Positions 16,353 to 25,349 are shown, counted from the first letter of the stretch. The stretch is 64,000 nt of DNA from Ottowia oryzae (GCF_003008535.1 NZ_CP027666.1:3213501-3277500); one strand, 5' to 3'. The notes: generated by a model from the sequence alone, not told the origin. A program made the numbers and translations.

Positions 16353-17036
16353 ATGACTTTCTCCAGAAGAACCCTTGCCCGCGCCGCCGTGGCGCTGGGC
16401 GCCGTTGCCGCCCTTGGCACCGCGCTGCCCGCCTTCGCCGCTGATCCGCGCGTGAAATTCGTCACAAGCGAGGGCGATTTCGTGATCGAGGTGTACCCGG
16501 ACAAGGCGCCTAAGACGGTGGCCAACTTCCTGCAGTACGTCAAGGACAAGCACTACGACGGCACCATCTTCCACCGCGTCATCAAGAACTTCATGGTGCA
16601 AGGCGGCGGCTTCGACAAGGACTACAAACAAAAGCCCACGCGCGCACCTGTTCAGCACGAAGGCCGCGCGGCCGTGGCCAAGGGCCTGAAGAACGTGACC
16701 GGCAGCGTGGCCATGGCGCGCACGGGCGACCCCAATTCCGCCACCTCGCAGTTCTTCATCAACGTGGTGGACAACGGCCGCCTGGACCCGGTGATCATTC
16801 CGCCGGGCGACCCGGTGCCCAAGTTCGAATACATGGGCCAGACCTACGAGAACGTGCCCCGCGCCCAGCTGGAAAACCACCCCCAGCTGTACGGCTACAC
16901 CGTGTTCGGCAAGGTCGTGAGCGGCATGGATACCGTCGAGAAAATCCGCAACACGCCCACGGGCGCAGGCGGCCCCTTCCCCACCGATGCACCGCAGAAA
17001 ATGGTGGTGATCGAATCGGCCACCCTGGTCAAGTAA
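16353..17036 (+). CDS. Periplasmic peptidyl-prolyl cis-trans isomerase (cyclophilin)
   Basis: Secreted cyclophilin. After an N-terminal Tat/Sec-like signal (SRRTLARAAVALGAVAALGTALPAFAA) comes the cyclophilin domain with FHRVIKNFMVQGGGF (catalytic Arg in FHRVI), MARTGDPNSATSQFFIN and FGKVVSGMDTVEKI. It carries an insertion (KQKPTRAPVQHEGR and PVIIPPGDPVPKFEYMGQ) relative to PpiB that is typical of the periplasmic paralogue. ATG 16353 follows AGGAG by 9 bp. It is 96 bp before the cytoplasmic paralogue, a tandem duplication with diverged localisation. Confidence 0.93.
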   Translation: MTFSRRTLARAAVALGAVAALGTALPAFAADPRVKFVTSEGDFVIEVYPDKAPKTVANFLQYVKDKHYDGTIFHRVIKNFMVQGGGFDKDYKQKPTRAPVQHEGRAAVAKGLKNVTGSVAMARTGDPNSATSQFFINVVDNGRLDPVIIPPGDPVPKFEYMGQTYENVPRAQLENHPQLYGYTVFGKVVSGMDTVEKIRNTPTGAGGPFPTDAPQKMVVIESATLVK

Positions 17037-17132
17037 GGCGGGCGGCGCCCCGCCGCCGCGCTTGCCCGGCCCGCGCTACAGTGCGGGCCACTGTTTCAAG
17101 TTCACCCAACCCATTTCCCGAAGGACCTACCC

Positions 17133-17639
17133 ATGGCCAACCCCCAAGTTGATCTGCACATTGCCGGCCGCGGCGTCATCACCATCGAGCTGGACGAAGC
17201 CAAGGCGCCGAAATCCGTCGCCAACTTCCTGTCCTACGTGAACAGCGGCCACTACAACAACACCGTGTTTCACCGCGTGATTCCCGGCTTCATGATCCAG
17301 GGCGGCGGTTTTGAGCCCGGCATGAACCAAAAGCCCACGCAAAAGCCCGTGACCAACGAGGCCGACAACGGCCTGAAGAACGACAAGTACACCGTCGCCA
17401 TGGCGCGCACCAGCGACCCGCATTCGGCCACGGCGCAGTTCTTCATCAACGTGGCCGACAACGCCTTCCTGAACTTCACGGCGCCTACGGCCCAGGGCTG
17501 GGGCTATGCGGTGATCGGCAAGGTCGTCAAGGGCCAGGACATCGTGGACGCCATCAAGGGCGTGGCCACCGGCCGCAAGGGCTCCCATGACGACGTGCCC
17601 AAGGACGACGTGGTGATCGAAAAGGCCGTGGTGGTCTGA
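17133..17639 (+). CDS. ppiB: Cytoplasmic peptidyl-prolyl cis-trans isomerase B
   Basis: Cyclophilin of 168 residues without a signal peptide, catalysing cis-trans isomerisation of Xaa-Pro bonds. Motifs are FHRVIPGFMIQGGGFEPGM, MARTSDPHSATAQFFIN and GWGYAVIGKVVKGQDIVDAI. The length fits E. coli PpiB. It follows its periplasmic paralogue and is 32 bp before lpxH. The AGGACCT stretch before ATG 17133 (AAGGACCTACCC) serves as ribosome-binding site. Confidence 0.95.
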   Translation: MANPQVDLHIAGRGVITIELDEAKAPKSVANFLSYVNSGHYNNTVFHRVIPGFMIQGGGFEPGMNQKPTQKPVTNEADNGLKNDKYTVAMARTSDPHSATAQFFINVADNAFLNFTAPTAQGWGYAVIGKVVKGQDIVDAIKGVATGRKGSHDDVPKDDVVIEKAVVV

Positions 17640-17671
17640 GCGCCTGCCTGAGCCCAACCCTCACACCGACC

Positions 17672-18463
17672 ATGTCGACCGTGCCCCGCTTTGGCGTGCT
17701 GAATGCGCCCAAGGACTGGCGCACGGTCGATTTCATTTCCGACCTGCACCTCATGCCCGAGGAGCCGGCCACCCACGCCGCCTGGCAGCGCTACATGGCC
17801 AGCACCCCGGCCGACGCGGTGTTCATCCTGGGCGACCTGTTCGAGGCCTGGATCGGCGACGACGCCGCCCTGCCCGGCAGTTTTGAAGGCGACTGCGCCG
17901 AGGTGCTGCGCCAGGCGGCCGCCCGCTTGCCGGTGTACCTGATGCACGGCAACCGCGACTTTCTGGTGGGCGAGCCGTTTCTGGCCGCGCACGGGGTGCA
18001 GTTTCTGGCCGACCCCACCGTGCTGGCGTGGGCAGGCGCGCGCTACCTGCTGACGCACGGCGACCTGCTGTGTACTCAGGATGTGGCCTACCAGCGGTCT
18101 CGCCAGCAGGTGCGATCGCCCGACTGGCAGCGCGCCGTGCTGGCCCGCCCCTTGGCCGAACGCCAGGTGATGGCCCAACAGATGCGGGCGCAAAGCGTGG
18201 CCGCGCAGGCCGGTGGCGTGGTGTATGCCGACATCGACGCGCCGCTGGCGCGCGAATGGCTGATGGCCGCGCGTGCCCACACCTTGATCCACGGCCACAT
18301 CCACCGGCCGGGCGACCACGCCCTCGGCCACGATGACGCCGGGCTGCCCTTGCAACAGGTGGTTTTGAGCGACTGGCACATCGCCGACCAGGACCACCGC
18401 GCGCAGGTGCTGCGCCTTTCGTCAGACCACCAACTTGAGCGGATCAACCTTGGCCCCATGTGA
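17672..18463 (+). CDS. lpxH: UDP-2,3-diacylglucosamine diphosphatase
   Basis: Calcineurin-like metallophosphoesterase of lipid A synthesis that hydrolyses UDP-2,3-diacylglucosamine to lipid X at the inner face of the membrane. Metal-binding motifs are FISDLHLMP (D-x-H, about residues 22-30), ILGDLFEAWIGDD (GD), YLMHGNRDFLVG (GNRD), LLTHGDLLCTQD and the C-terminal HTLIHGHIHRPGDH. The length of 263 residues is slightly longer than E. coli LpxH. The stop overlaps the following gene by 4 bp. Confidence 0.95.
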   Translation: MSTVPRFGVLNAPKDWRTVDFISDLHLMPEEPATHAAWQRYMASTPADAVFILGDLFEAWIGDDAALPGSFEGDCAEVLRQAAARLPVYLMHGNRDFLVGEPFLAAHGVQFLADPTVLAWAGARYLLTHGDLLCTQDVAYQRSRQQVRSPDWQRAVLARPLAERQVMAQQMRAQSVAAQAGGVVYADIDAPLAREWLMAARAHTLIHGHIHRPGDHALGHDDAGLPLQQVVLSDWHIADQDHRAQVLRLSSDHQLERINLGPM

Positions 18464-19314
18464 CGGCCATGGTCCTGCAAACACTGAACCGCTGGCTGCG
18501 CCGCGCCAGCGGCCAAGCCCCCCCGATTCCCGATGAGCTGTGGCAGGCCACGCTGGCGCGCTACGCGTTTCTGGCACGCCTGAGACCGCCTGAGCAGGCG
18601 CGGCTGCGCACGTTGGCAGGCCACTTTCTGGACCGCAAGGAGTTCACCGGCGCGCACGGCTTGGTCGTGACCGACGCGATGGCCCTCGACGTCGCCGCGC
18701 AGGCCTGCCTGCCCCTGTTGCACATGGGCCCGCCCGGCGCGCCCGAAGACGCCCTGCGCTGGTACGACGACTTCGTAGGCATCGTCATGCACCCCGACGC
18801 GGCGGTGGCGCTGCGCCAAACCATGGACGGCGCGGGTGTCATCCACCACTATGAGGAAGTGCTGTCGGGCGAGGCCATGCACCACGGCCCGGTCATGCTG
18901 AGCTGGCCCGCCGTGCAAGGCGCCGGCCAGGCTGGCCAGCACGGCGGTTACAGCGTGGTGATCCACGAATTCGTGCACAAGATGGACATGCAGGGTGGCG
19001 GGGCCGACGGCGCGCCGCCCCTGCCGCGCGGGTTCATGGGCGCGCGCAGCGTCCGCGAGGCGGCGCACCACTGGTACCACACCTGGGCGCCCGCGTTTGA
19101 GCGCTTTCGCGAAGAGGTGATCATGGCGCAGCGCTTTGGCGCGCCCGCGCCCTGGCTGGACGCCTACGGGGCCAGCGCACCGGCAGAGTTCTTCGCCGTG
19201 GCGTGCGAGGCGCACTTTGTCGAGCCTGAGCGCTTCGCGCAAGAGTTCCCTACCCTGAGCGTCGCGCTGCGGGCGTTCTTTAAGCAAGATCGGGCTCTGG
19301 CGCTGGCGGGATAA
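18460..19314 (+). CDS. mtfA: Zinc-dependent peptidase of the MtfA (M90) family
   Basis: Cytoplasmic aminopeptidase-like metalloprotease; in E. coli MtfA binds the repressor Mlc and affects glucose transport. The zinc site HEFVHKMDM (HExxH, about residues 169-177) and the downstream Glu in YGASAPAEFFAVACEAHF agree with the M90 family. The frame starts at GTG 18460 in a 4-bp overlap with lpxH (GTGA); ATG 18469 is an alternative. At 284 residues it has the usual length. The coupling to lpxH suggests one transcript. Confidence 0.88.
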   Translation: MTAMVLQTLNRWLRRASGQAPPIPDELWQATLARYAFLARLRPPEQARLRTLAGHFLDRKEFTGAHGLVVTDAMALDVAAQACLPLLHMGPPGAPEDALRWYDDFVGIVMHPDAAVALRQTMDGAGVIHHYEEVLSGEAMHHGPVMLSWPAVQGAGQAGQHGGYSVVIHEFVHKMDMQGGGADGAPPLPRGFMGARSVREAAHHWYHTWAPAFERFREEVIMAQRFGAPAPWLDAYGASAPAEFFAVACEAHFVEPERFAQEFPTLSVALRAFFKQDRALALAG

Positions 19315-19350
19315 GCGCTGGCAGCTACGATTTTGATAGTATTTTGAGCT
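19315..19350 (-). repeat. Family A dispersed repeat, partial copy 5
   Basis: Read on the minus strand, the arm and lead (CAAAATCGTAGCTGCCAGCGC) are present but the second arm is missing. It lies directly after the mtfA stop codon. The rest of 19351-19559 shows no gene. Confidence 0.5.
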
Positions 19351-19559
19351 GCCCCGCGTGCCGCGAAGGTGCGGCCTCCTCCATGTCTTCCATGGATGCG
19401 CGGCCGGCGGCTGCGGCTTTGTCGCCCCACGGCTAAGGCGGCACGACGGAAATGCGCAAGGTCTCACGCCAGCCCTTCGCGCGTTGAAGGCGAGCGGTTC
19501 TTAACCCAGCATCAGCCCCCGACTTCGGCAACCTTTAGCCCAGCCAGCCCACGTCAACC

Positions 19560-20972
19560 TCAGCGCGGCTCAGCAGCCGCCGGCCACACCACCCGCACAC
19601 GCAGCCCGCCGAGATCCGGGCTGCGGTCCACCGTGACCTGCAACCCATATACATGGGCCAGGCGCCGCACGATGGACCAGCCGAGGCCGCTGCCCGACTG
19701 GCCGGTGCCCAGCACGCGAAAGAACCGGTCGCCCAGGCGCTGCAGATCGGCGTCGGCAAGGCCGGGGCCGCTGTCTTGCACCGTCAGCTCGGCGCTGGCG
19801 CCGGATGGCGTGGCGACGGTGACGGCCACCTGCGCGCCGTCGGGACTGTAGCGCGAGGCGTTGTCCAGCAGATTGCGAAGCAGTACCGCCAGCAAGGTGG
19901 CGTTCATCGCCACGGGCACGGCGTGCTCGGGCCGCTGCAAGCTCAGCTGCTGGCCGCGCCGCTGCATCTGCGGCTGCACCTCGGCGGCCTGCTCGGCAGC
20001 GGCGGCGGCCAAATCGTTGGTGGGGCCGTGTGCGAAGGCGCCCGCCGCGCGCGCGCCGCCGTTGGATGGGCCGTGGCTGGTCTCCTCGGTGTCAATGCGC
20101 GCCAGCTGCAGCAGCTGCTCCACCAAGCGTGTGGCGCGGTCGCACCCTGCCACGGTGGCATCCAGCGCGGTGCGGCGGTCGGCGTCGTCCTTCGCGCCGC
20201 GCGCCACCTGCGCCTGCATGCGGATCGCGGCGATGGGGGTGCGCAGCTCGTGCGCCGCGTCGGCGGTAAAGCGCCGCTCGCTGGCCAGCAGATCGGCCAT
20301 GCGGGCGAAAAGGCCGTTCAGCGCGTGCACCAGTGGCCGCACCTCGGGCGGCGCCTGGTCTTCGGCCAGTGGCGCCAGGGCCTGCGGGCTGCGCGCTGCC
20401 ACGTTGTCGCCCAGCGCGCGCAAGGGCCGCAGCGCGCTGCGCACGCTGCGCACCACCGCCAGCGCCAGCAAGGGCAAGGCCAGCAAGAGCGAAAACAGGG
20501 TGCCGCGCAGGCTGTCAACCAGCACGTGGCGCCGCGCGGACAAGCGCTCGCCCACGTAGATAACTTCTTTCGCCGCAGTCCCGGTACCCGACACGGCGGT
20601 GAACACGCGCCAGCTCAGGCCGCTCAGAGTTTGGTCCGACAAGCCCGGCTGCGCGCCAGGCGCCAGCGGGGTGGCGGGCGCGTCGGTTGACCGGGCGCGC
20701 AAGTGGCCTTCGTGCCAGATCTGGAAGGCCACGCGCGACTGGTATTTGTGCATCAGCACGGGCGCCTGCACCACCGCGTCGTCGCCATCGCTGACGACCT
20801 GGCCGGTGGCCAGCAGCGCGGCGGTTTGCGCCAGGTGGGCGTCCAGCAGCTCGTTCAGCTCATGCTGCGCAACGAACCACGCCACCAGCGCGGCCAACAC
20901 CCATACCCCCAGTACGAAGGCCAGCACCGTGGCGACCAGGCGCTTGGCCAGCGACAACGAGCGGCGTGGCAC
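19560..20972 (-). CDS. Sensor histidine kinase, QseC-like
   Basis: Inner-membrane sensor of 470 residues. Two membrane helices (VATVLALVFGVWVLAALVAWFV near residues 12-32 and LFSLLLALPLLALAVV near 160) bracket a periplasmic domain. The H-box FTADAAHELRTPIAAIRMQ carries the phospho-accepting His; N-box DNASRYSPDG and G-boxes DSGPGLAD and GSGLGWSIVRRL complete the kinase. The order response regulator then kinase and the sequence type match QseBC/PmrAB systems. It starts 6 bp after the regulator stop, so they are co-transcribed. The signal is unknown. Confidence 0.92.
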   Translation of the reverse strand: MPRRSLSLAKRLVATVLAFVLGVWVLAALVAWFVAQHELNELLDAHLAQTAALLATGQVVSDGDDAVVQAPVLMHKYQSRVAFQIWHEGHLRARSTDAPATPLAPGAQPGLSDQTLSGLSWRVFTAVSGTGTAAKEVIYVGERLSARRHVLVDSLRGTLFSLLLALPLLALAVVRSVRSALRPLRALGDNVAARSPQALAPLAEDQAPPEVRPLVHALNGLFARMADLLASERRFTADAAHELRTPIAAIRMQAQVARGAKDDADRRTALDATVAGCDRATRLVEQLLQLARIDTEETSHGPSNGGARAAGAFAHGPTNDLAAAAAEQAAEVQPQMQRRGQQLSLQRPEHAVPVAMNATLLAVLLRNLLDNASRYSPDGAQVAVTVATPSGASAELTVQDSGPGLADADLQRLGDRFFRVLGTGQSGSGLGWSIVRRLAHVYGLQVTVDRSPDLGGLRVRVVWPAAAEPR

Positions 20973-20978
20973 AGCCAG

Positions 20979-21644
20979 TCAACCCGCCGGGCGGCGGCTG
21001 ACGTAGCCCACACCGCGCACGGTCTCGATCACGCTGGGGCCCAGCTTGCGGCGCAGGTTGTGCACGTGCACTTCCACCGCGTTGCTGCTGACTTCGCTGC
21101 CCCATTTGTAGATCTGCTGCTCCAGCTGCTCGCGGGTCAGCACCCGGTCGGCATTCAGCAGAAAGACCTGCAGCAGGTTGAATTCGCGGCCCGACAGATC
21201 GACCAATTCGTCGCCCTGCCACACCTGGCGCGCGGCCGTATCCAGCCGGAGGTTGCCCAGCGTGAGCTGCGCGGAAGGCTCGCCATGCGCGCGGCGAATC
21301 AGCGCGCGCAGGCGGGCAGCCAGTTCACCCAGGTCCACCGGTTTGACGATGTAATCGTCGGCCCCGCCGTCCAGGCCGTGGATGCGCGCGTCGATGGCGT
21401 CGCGCGCGGTCAGGATCAGCACCGGCGTGCGGTTTTGCTGCGCGCGCACGGCACGCAGCGTGTCCATGCCGTCCTGGCGCGGCAGGCCCAAGTCCAGCAC
21501 GGCCGCCTGGAAGTTGCCGGTGAGCAGTTCGCGCTCGGCCGCAACGCCGTCGCGCACCCAGTCCACCGCGAAGCCGTGCTGCGCCAGCCCGGCGCGCAGG
21601 CCAGAGCCCAGCAGATCGTCGTCTTCAGCCAGCAGAATGCGCAT
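20979..21644 (-). CDS. OmpR-family response regulator, QseB-like
   Basis: DNA-binding partner of the kinase that follows it. Receiver domain: acidic pair EDDD near residue 6, phospho-acceptor Asp in LDLGLPRQDG (about residue 51), Thr in ILTARD and Lys in YIVKPVD. The C-terminal winged helix (LSGREFNLLQVFLLNADRVLTREQL ... VEVHVHNLRRKLG) binds DNA. It is 221 residues, typical length. It probably regulates its own operon, but no operator is obvious upstream. Confidence 0.93.
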   Translation of the reverse strand: MRILLAEDDDLLGSGLRAGLAQHGFAVDWVRDGVAAERELLTGNFQAAVLDLGLPRQDGMDTLRAVRAQQNRTPVLILTARDAIDARIHGLDGGADDYIVKPVDLGELAARLRALIRRAHGEPSAQLTLGNLRLDTAARQVWQGDELVDLSGREFNLLQVFLLNADRVLTREQLEQQIYKWGSEVSSNAVEVHVHNLRRKLGPSVIETVRGVGYVSRRPAG

Positions 21645-21766
21645 GCCAAGGCTCGTTTGAGGTTACGGTGGTATGAAACAGGTTCATCGTACGCTGCCAA
21701 CGCCTGCCCCGCAGCCTGCGCTGACAAACCGCAACAGGTCGCCCGGCATACTGGCGCCGAGTGCTC

Positions 21767-21819
21767 TTATATCCATAGCTGCCAGCGCTGGTGGCACCAG
21801 CGCCAGAGGGTGATTTGGC
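21767..21819 (+). repeat. Family A dispersed repeat, copy 6
   Basis: A near-consensus copy: ATCCATAGCTGCCAGCGCTGG, a short spacer, then CCAGCGCCAGAGGGTGATTTGG. The segment GCTGGTG-G-CACCAGC forms a 7-bp hairpin. It lies between the regulator gene start and the end of the DsbA-like gene. Confidence 0.75.
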
Positions 21820-21827
21820 TTGCAGGA

Positions 21828-22487
21828 TCAGGCCAGCTCACCCGCCACGGCGCGGCGCAACGCCTGCTCGAAAACCTCAGGCGGCTGGCCGCCCGAGATC
21901 AAATGGCGCCCGTTGATGACGATGGCCGGCACCGACTGGATGCCCGCCTGCTGCCAGCGCTGCTCGTCGGCGCGCACTTCGGCGGCGTAGGCGTCGCCTT
22001 GCAGCACGTCGCGGGCAGCGGCTTCGTCGAGCCCGGCGGCGCGCACGGCGGCCAGCAGCACGTCGTCCTGGTCCACCCGCTCGCCCCGGCCGTGGTAGGC
22101 CTGCATCAGCGCCTGTTTCAGCGCCAGCTGCGCCTGCGCGCTTTGCAGGCCAGCCCAGTGCAGCAGCCGGTGCGCGTTGAAGGTGTTGACCACGCGGCCG
22201 CGCCCTTCGGGCTTGAAGTCAAAGCCCACCGCCGCACCGCGCTGACGAATGGTGTCGCGAATCTGCGCCTGCTGCTCGGCGGTAGAGCCGTATTTGCGCG
22301 CCAGGTGTTCGCCCACGTCCTCGCCTTCGGGTGCCATGCCGGGGTTGAGCTCGAACGGCTGAAAGTGCAAATCCACCTGCGGGGCGGTGCCGGTGCTGGC
22401 CAGCGCCTGCTGCAGCGAAGCCAGGCCGATGGCGCACCAAGGGCAGGCGATGTCTGAGACGAAGTCAATGCGGACGTTCGGGTTCAT
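21828..22487 (-). CDS. DsbA-family oxidoreductase (FrnE-like)
   Basis: Thioredoxin-fold protein of 219 residues with a CPWC active site (residues 15-18, in VSDIACPWCAIGLASL) and no signal peptide, so cytoplasmic. The helical insertion and the C-terminal SVPAIVINGRHLISGGQPPEVFEQAL (cis-Pro loop then terminal helix) fit the FrnE/2-hydroxychromene-2-carboxylate-isomerase-like subgroup. It may act in thiol stress or as an isomerase; sequence alone does not decide. It is 10 bp downstream of the alpha/beta hydrolase gene on the same strand. Confidence 0.88.
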   Translation of the reverse strand: MNPNVRIDFVSDIACPWCAIGLASLQQALASTGTAPQVDLHFQPFELNPGMAPEGEDVGEHLARKYGSTAEQQAQIRDTIRQRGAAVGFDFKPEGRGRVVNTFNAHRLLHWAGLQSAQAQLALKQALMQAYHGRGERVDQDDVLLAAVRAAGLDEAAARDVLQGDAYAAEVRADEQRWQQAGIQSVPAIVINGRHLISGGQPPEVFEQALRRAVAGELA

Positions 22488-22497
22488 GGCAGGTTCC

Positions 22498-23496
22498 TCA
22501 TGCTATGTTTTGAATAGCTACTGGCGCAGATCCGGCCTGCGCCAGAGGCATATTTGAATCGGATTGCAGCACGCGTTGCAGCGCTGCATCCAATGCGTCG
22601 GGCGCCTCAAACTGCACCCAGTGCCCGGCGCCGTCGATCAGTTGCAGGCCACGAAATTCGGGTGCGGTGCGCGCGAAGGCGGCGCCCAGTTGTGGCAGGT
22701 GGTTGCGGTACAGCACGTCGTGCGCGCCGTAGATCGCGTGCACCGGGCATGGCACGGCGGCCAAGCTGCGCGCCAGCACGTCGGTGTGGGCCAGGCGGCG
22801 GCGCGGCAGGCGGTCGCGCTGCACGTTGGCGATGTGCACTTCCAGCGCCAGGCCGTCAATCAGGCCGTGGTCGTGCAGCATCAGCACGCCCAGGTTGTGG
22901 CGGTGAATGTCTACCTGGTCTTGCGCGGCCTTCAGGTGGCGCCAGGCTTTCAGCTCGAACTGGCGGCCGGGCACCACGCCCATGGCGGGCGCGCCGACCA
23001 GCACCAGGCGCCGCGCCAGCGCGGGGTGTTCAGCCAACAGCATGCCTGCGACCATGCCCCCGAAGGAAAAGCCGACCAGATCGGCAGCCTCGTCGCCCAG
23101 CAGCGTGCGCAGGCCGGCGGCCAGCGGCTCGACCATCGCGTCGGCGTCGGTGCCGCGCTCGGGCGCATCGGAATCGCCGAAGCCGGGCAAGTCGGCGGCC
23201 AGCACGCGGCGGCCCTGGTCCAGCAGCGCTGGAATGTTCTTGACCCAGTGCGTCCAGCTGCCGCTGCCGCCGTGAAACAGCACCACTGGCGCTGCGCCGG
23301 GCACGGGCCGCTCAGGCGCCCATAGGTGCCACACCAGCTGGCGCGGCGCTGCCGCATCGCCCCACGTGGTGAGCAGCCGCTGCCCCTGGGCCAAGCGCGT
23401 GCGCTGGGCCAATGGCAGGAGCGAAGGGACTTCGGGCGGCACGCGCGGCGCGAGCTTGGTGTTGATCATGGGCAGGCGTGGGCTGGCGGCGGGCAT
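22498..23496 (-). CDS. Alpha/beta hydrolase, C-terminus from a repeat
   Basis: Serine hydrolase of unknown substrate. Oxyanion HGGSGSW, nucleophile elbow GFSFGGM, catalytic Asp likely in IYGAHDVLY and His in GAGHWVQFEAP are in standard order. ATG 23496 overlaps the stop of the S4 gene by one base (ATGA/TGATG), arguing for this start; ATG 23469 (MINTKLAP) is an alternative. The last 20 residues (SNMPLAQAGSAPVAIQNIA at the very end) are translated from a family A repeat, which replaced the native stop region. The fold should be complete before them. Confidence 0.85.
   Translation of the reverse strand: MPAASPRLPMINTKLAPRVPPEVPSLLPLAQRTRLAQGQRLLTTWGDAAAPRQLVWHLWAPERPVPGAAPVVLFHGGSGSWTHWVKNIPALLDQGRRVLAADLPGFGDSDAPERGTDADAMVEPLAAGLRTLLGDEAADLVGFSFGGMVAGMLLAEHPALARRLVLVGAPAMGVVPGRQFELKAWRHLKAAQDQVDIHRHNLGVLMLHDHGLIDGLALEVHIANVQRDRLPRRRLAHTDVLARSLAAVPCPVHAIYGAHDVLYRNHLPQLGAAFARTAPEFRGLQLIDGAGHWVQFEAPDALDAALQRVLQSDSNMPLAQAGSAPVAIQNIA
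22507..22559 (+). repeat. Family A dispersed repeat, copy 7, encoding a protein C-terminus
   Basis: The copy reads GTTTTGAATAGCTACTGG and carries perfect 9-bp inverted arms CTGGCGCAG / CTGCGCCAG around ATCCGGC. It is translated antisense as the end of the alpha/beta hydrolase, including its coding end close to the stop. Confidence 0.7.
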
Positions 23497-23939
23497 CAGT
23501 CGCCCAGCGTGGCACTCCAGCGCTCGTTCCAGTCGCCGCGCCGTTGGGCGTCCAGCGCGCGGCGGTCGCGCTTGGTGGGCCGGCCCTGCTCGATGGCGTG
23601 GGCGGGCTCGGGCGCGATGCGGCGCGTGGCGGCCGCCTGCTCGCGCGCGGCCACGCTGGCGGGGGTTTCCTCATACAGCTGTTGCGCAACGGGCGCGGGC
23701 CCGCGCTGGGTGCTCAGTGCGCGCACCTGCACTTCGCGACTGACCAGGCCCTGGCGCAGGGTGACCACGTCGCCGGGGCGCAAATCGCGCGAGGGCTTGG
23801 CGTTGGCACCCGCCACTTGCACGCGGCCGCGCTCGATCTCCTGCACCGCCAGCGCGCGGGTTTTATAGAAGCGGGCGGCCCAGAGCCATTTGTCAAGGCG
23901 CATCGCGCCCGTATCAGAATCAGCGGAAGATGAACGCAT
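23496..23939 (-). CDS. hslR: S4-domain RNA-binding protein (Hsp15-like)
   Basis: The protein begins MRLDKWLWAARFYKTRALAVQEIERGRVQVAG, the S4 RNA-binding domain of the heat-shock protein Hsp15, which binds free 50S subunits carrying nascent chains. The C-terminal half is basic and Ala-rich (TKRDRRALDAQRRGDWNERW). ATG 23939 gives 147 residues; ATG 23903 just before RLDKWLW would match E. coli better, and neither has a good ribosome-binding site. It overlaps the hydrolase gene by one base and follows tctE by 9 bp. Confidence 0.87.
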   Translation of the reverse strand: MRSSSADSDTGAMRLDKWLWAARFYKTRALAVQEIERGRVQVAGANAKPSRDLRPGDVVTLRQGLVSREVQVRALSTQRGPAPVAQQLYEETPASVAAREQAAATRRIAPEPAHAIEQGRPTKRDRRALDAQRRGDWNERWSATLGD

Positions 23940-23948
23940 TCAGGCAAG

Positions 23949-25349
23949 TCAGAGCGGCAGCGTGACGATGACGTCGAAGCGGACGACCTGCCCATTTTGC
24001 CTGCGTTGCACCATGTCGATATGCCCGTGCAGGCTTTGCACGATCTCATGACATATCGCCAGGCCCAGGCCGGTGCCAGAGCCGCCCTCGCCCGCGCTGA
24101 AGGGCTGAAACAGGCGCTGGGCCTGCGCCGCATCGATGCCCGGGCCGCTGTCGCTGATGCTGAGCCGCACGTGCCCCTGCACCGTATCGACGTGAATGGC
24201 CAGCAAGCCTCCGCGCGGGGAATGGCGCACGGCGTTGTGCAGCAGGTTGCGCGTCAGCTCGCGCAGCATCCATTCGTGCGCGCGCAGGGTGACAGGCGTG
24301 AACTGCAGCTCGAAATCCAGCCCGCGCTCGGCGATCAGCGGCGCGATGTCCAGCGCCACTTCCCGCACCACCGCGTCCAGGTCTGCGGTGACGGGCTCGG
24401 CCTGCTGGCGCACCTGCGCCACCTTGGCCAGCGCCAGCATCTGGTTGGCCAGGCGCGTGGCGCGGTCCACGGTTTCCTCGATTTCAGTCATCGCCTGCGC
24501 GGGCGGCACGTCGCCGCGCCTGGCCGACTGCACCTGCGCCTTGAGCACCGCCAGTGGCGTGCGCAGCTGGTGCGACGCATCGCGCACGAAGCGCTTCTGG
24601 CTGGCCAGCATCTCGCCGTGGCGGCGCATGTGCTGGTTGGTGGCAGCGATCAGGGGTTGCAGCTCGCGCGGGGCGGCGGGTGCCGCGATCGGGCGCAAGT
24701 CGTCGTCGCGCCGGCCCTGCAGCTCGTGGCTGAGCTGGCGCACCGGCCGCGTGGCGCGCTGCACCACCCAGATCACCGTGCCGGCAATCAGCAGAATGAG
24801 CGCCGCCTGCCGCGCCAGCGTGTTCCACAGAATGCTGCGCGCCAGCGCATGGCGGATCTCCAGCGTTTCAGCCACCTGCACCACGGCCACGGCGCGCCCG
24901 TGGGTGCTGGCCACGGGCTGCAGCAGCACGGCCATGCGCACGGGCTCGCCCCGGAACTGGCCGTCGTAAAAGTCGACCAGCGCGGCGTACGGCGGGCGCA
25001 TGGGGATTTCGCCGCGCCACATCGGCAAATCGTCGTAGCCCGACAGCAGCACGCCCCGGCGCGTGGAGATGCGGTAGGCCATGCGGCTGCGCAGGTCGGC
25101 CTCAAATGCCTCCAGCACCGCCGAAGGCACTTTGGCCTGCAGGCGTGCGGTGTCGCCTTCGCCGTCCACGTCGATCCATTCGCCCAGGCTCTTGGCCGAG
25201 GCCAGCAGCGTGCGGTCGTACGCGGTGTGCAGCGCCGCCAGCGCCTGCCGGTACAGGCTCCAGGTGTTGAAGCCGACGATCAGCACCAGCGGCACGAGGA
25301 TGCCCAGCAGCAGCTGCCGCCGCAGGGAGCGCGCGCGTTGCTCGGTCAC
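23949..25349 (-). CDS. tctE: Sensor histidine kinase TctE
   Basis: Inner-membrane kinase of 466 residues. Helices LLLGILVPLVLIVGFNTWSLY (residues about 12-32) and AALILLIAGTVIWVVQ (about 175) flank a 2CSK-type periplasmic domain (LASAKSLGEWIDVDGEGD...). H-box FVRDASHQLRTPLAVLKAQ, N-box NLLHNAVRHSPRG and G-boxes DSGPGIDA and GTGLGLAICHEI are complete. GTG 25349 overlaps the tctD stop by 4 bp, which fixes the start. With TctD it should sense tricarboxylates and control tctCBA, which is transcribed in the opposite direction next door. Confidence 0.9.
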   Translation of the reverse strand: MTEQRARSLRRQLLLGILVPLVLIVGFNTWSLYRQALAALHTAYDRTLLASAKSLGEWIDVDGEGDTARLQAKVPSAVLEAFEADLRSRMAYRISTRRGVLLSGYDDLPMWRGEIPMRPPYAALVDFYDGQFRGEPVRMAVLLQPVASTHGRAVAVVQVAETLEIRHALARSILWNTLARQAALILLIAGTVIWVVQRATRPVRQLSHELQGRRDDDLRPIAAPAAPRELQPLIAATNQHMRRHGEMLASQKRFVRDASHQLRTPLAVLKAQVQSARRGDVPPAQAMTEIEETVDRATRLANQMLALAKVAQVRQQAEPVTADLDAVVREVALDIAPLIAERGLDFELQFTPVTLRAHEWMLRELTRNLLHNAVRHSPRGGLLAIHVDTVQGHVRLSISDSGPGIDAAQAQRLFQPFSAGEGGSGTGLGLAICHEIVQSLHGHIDMVQRRQNGQVVRFDVIVTLPL

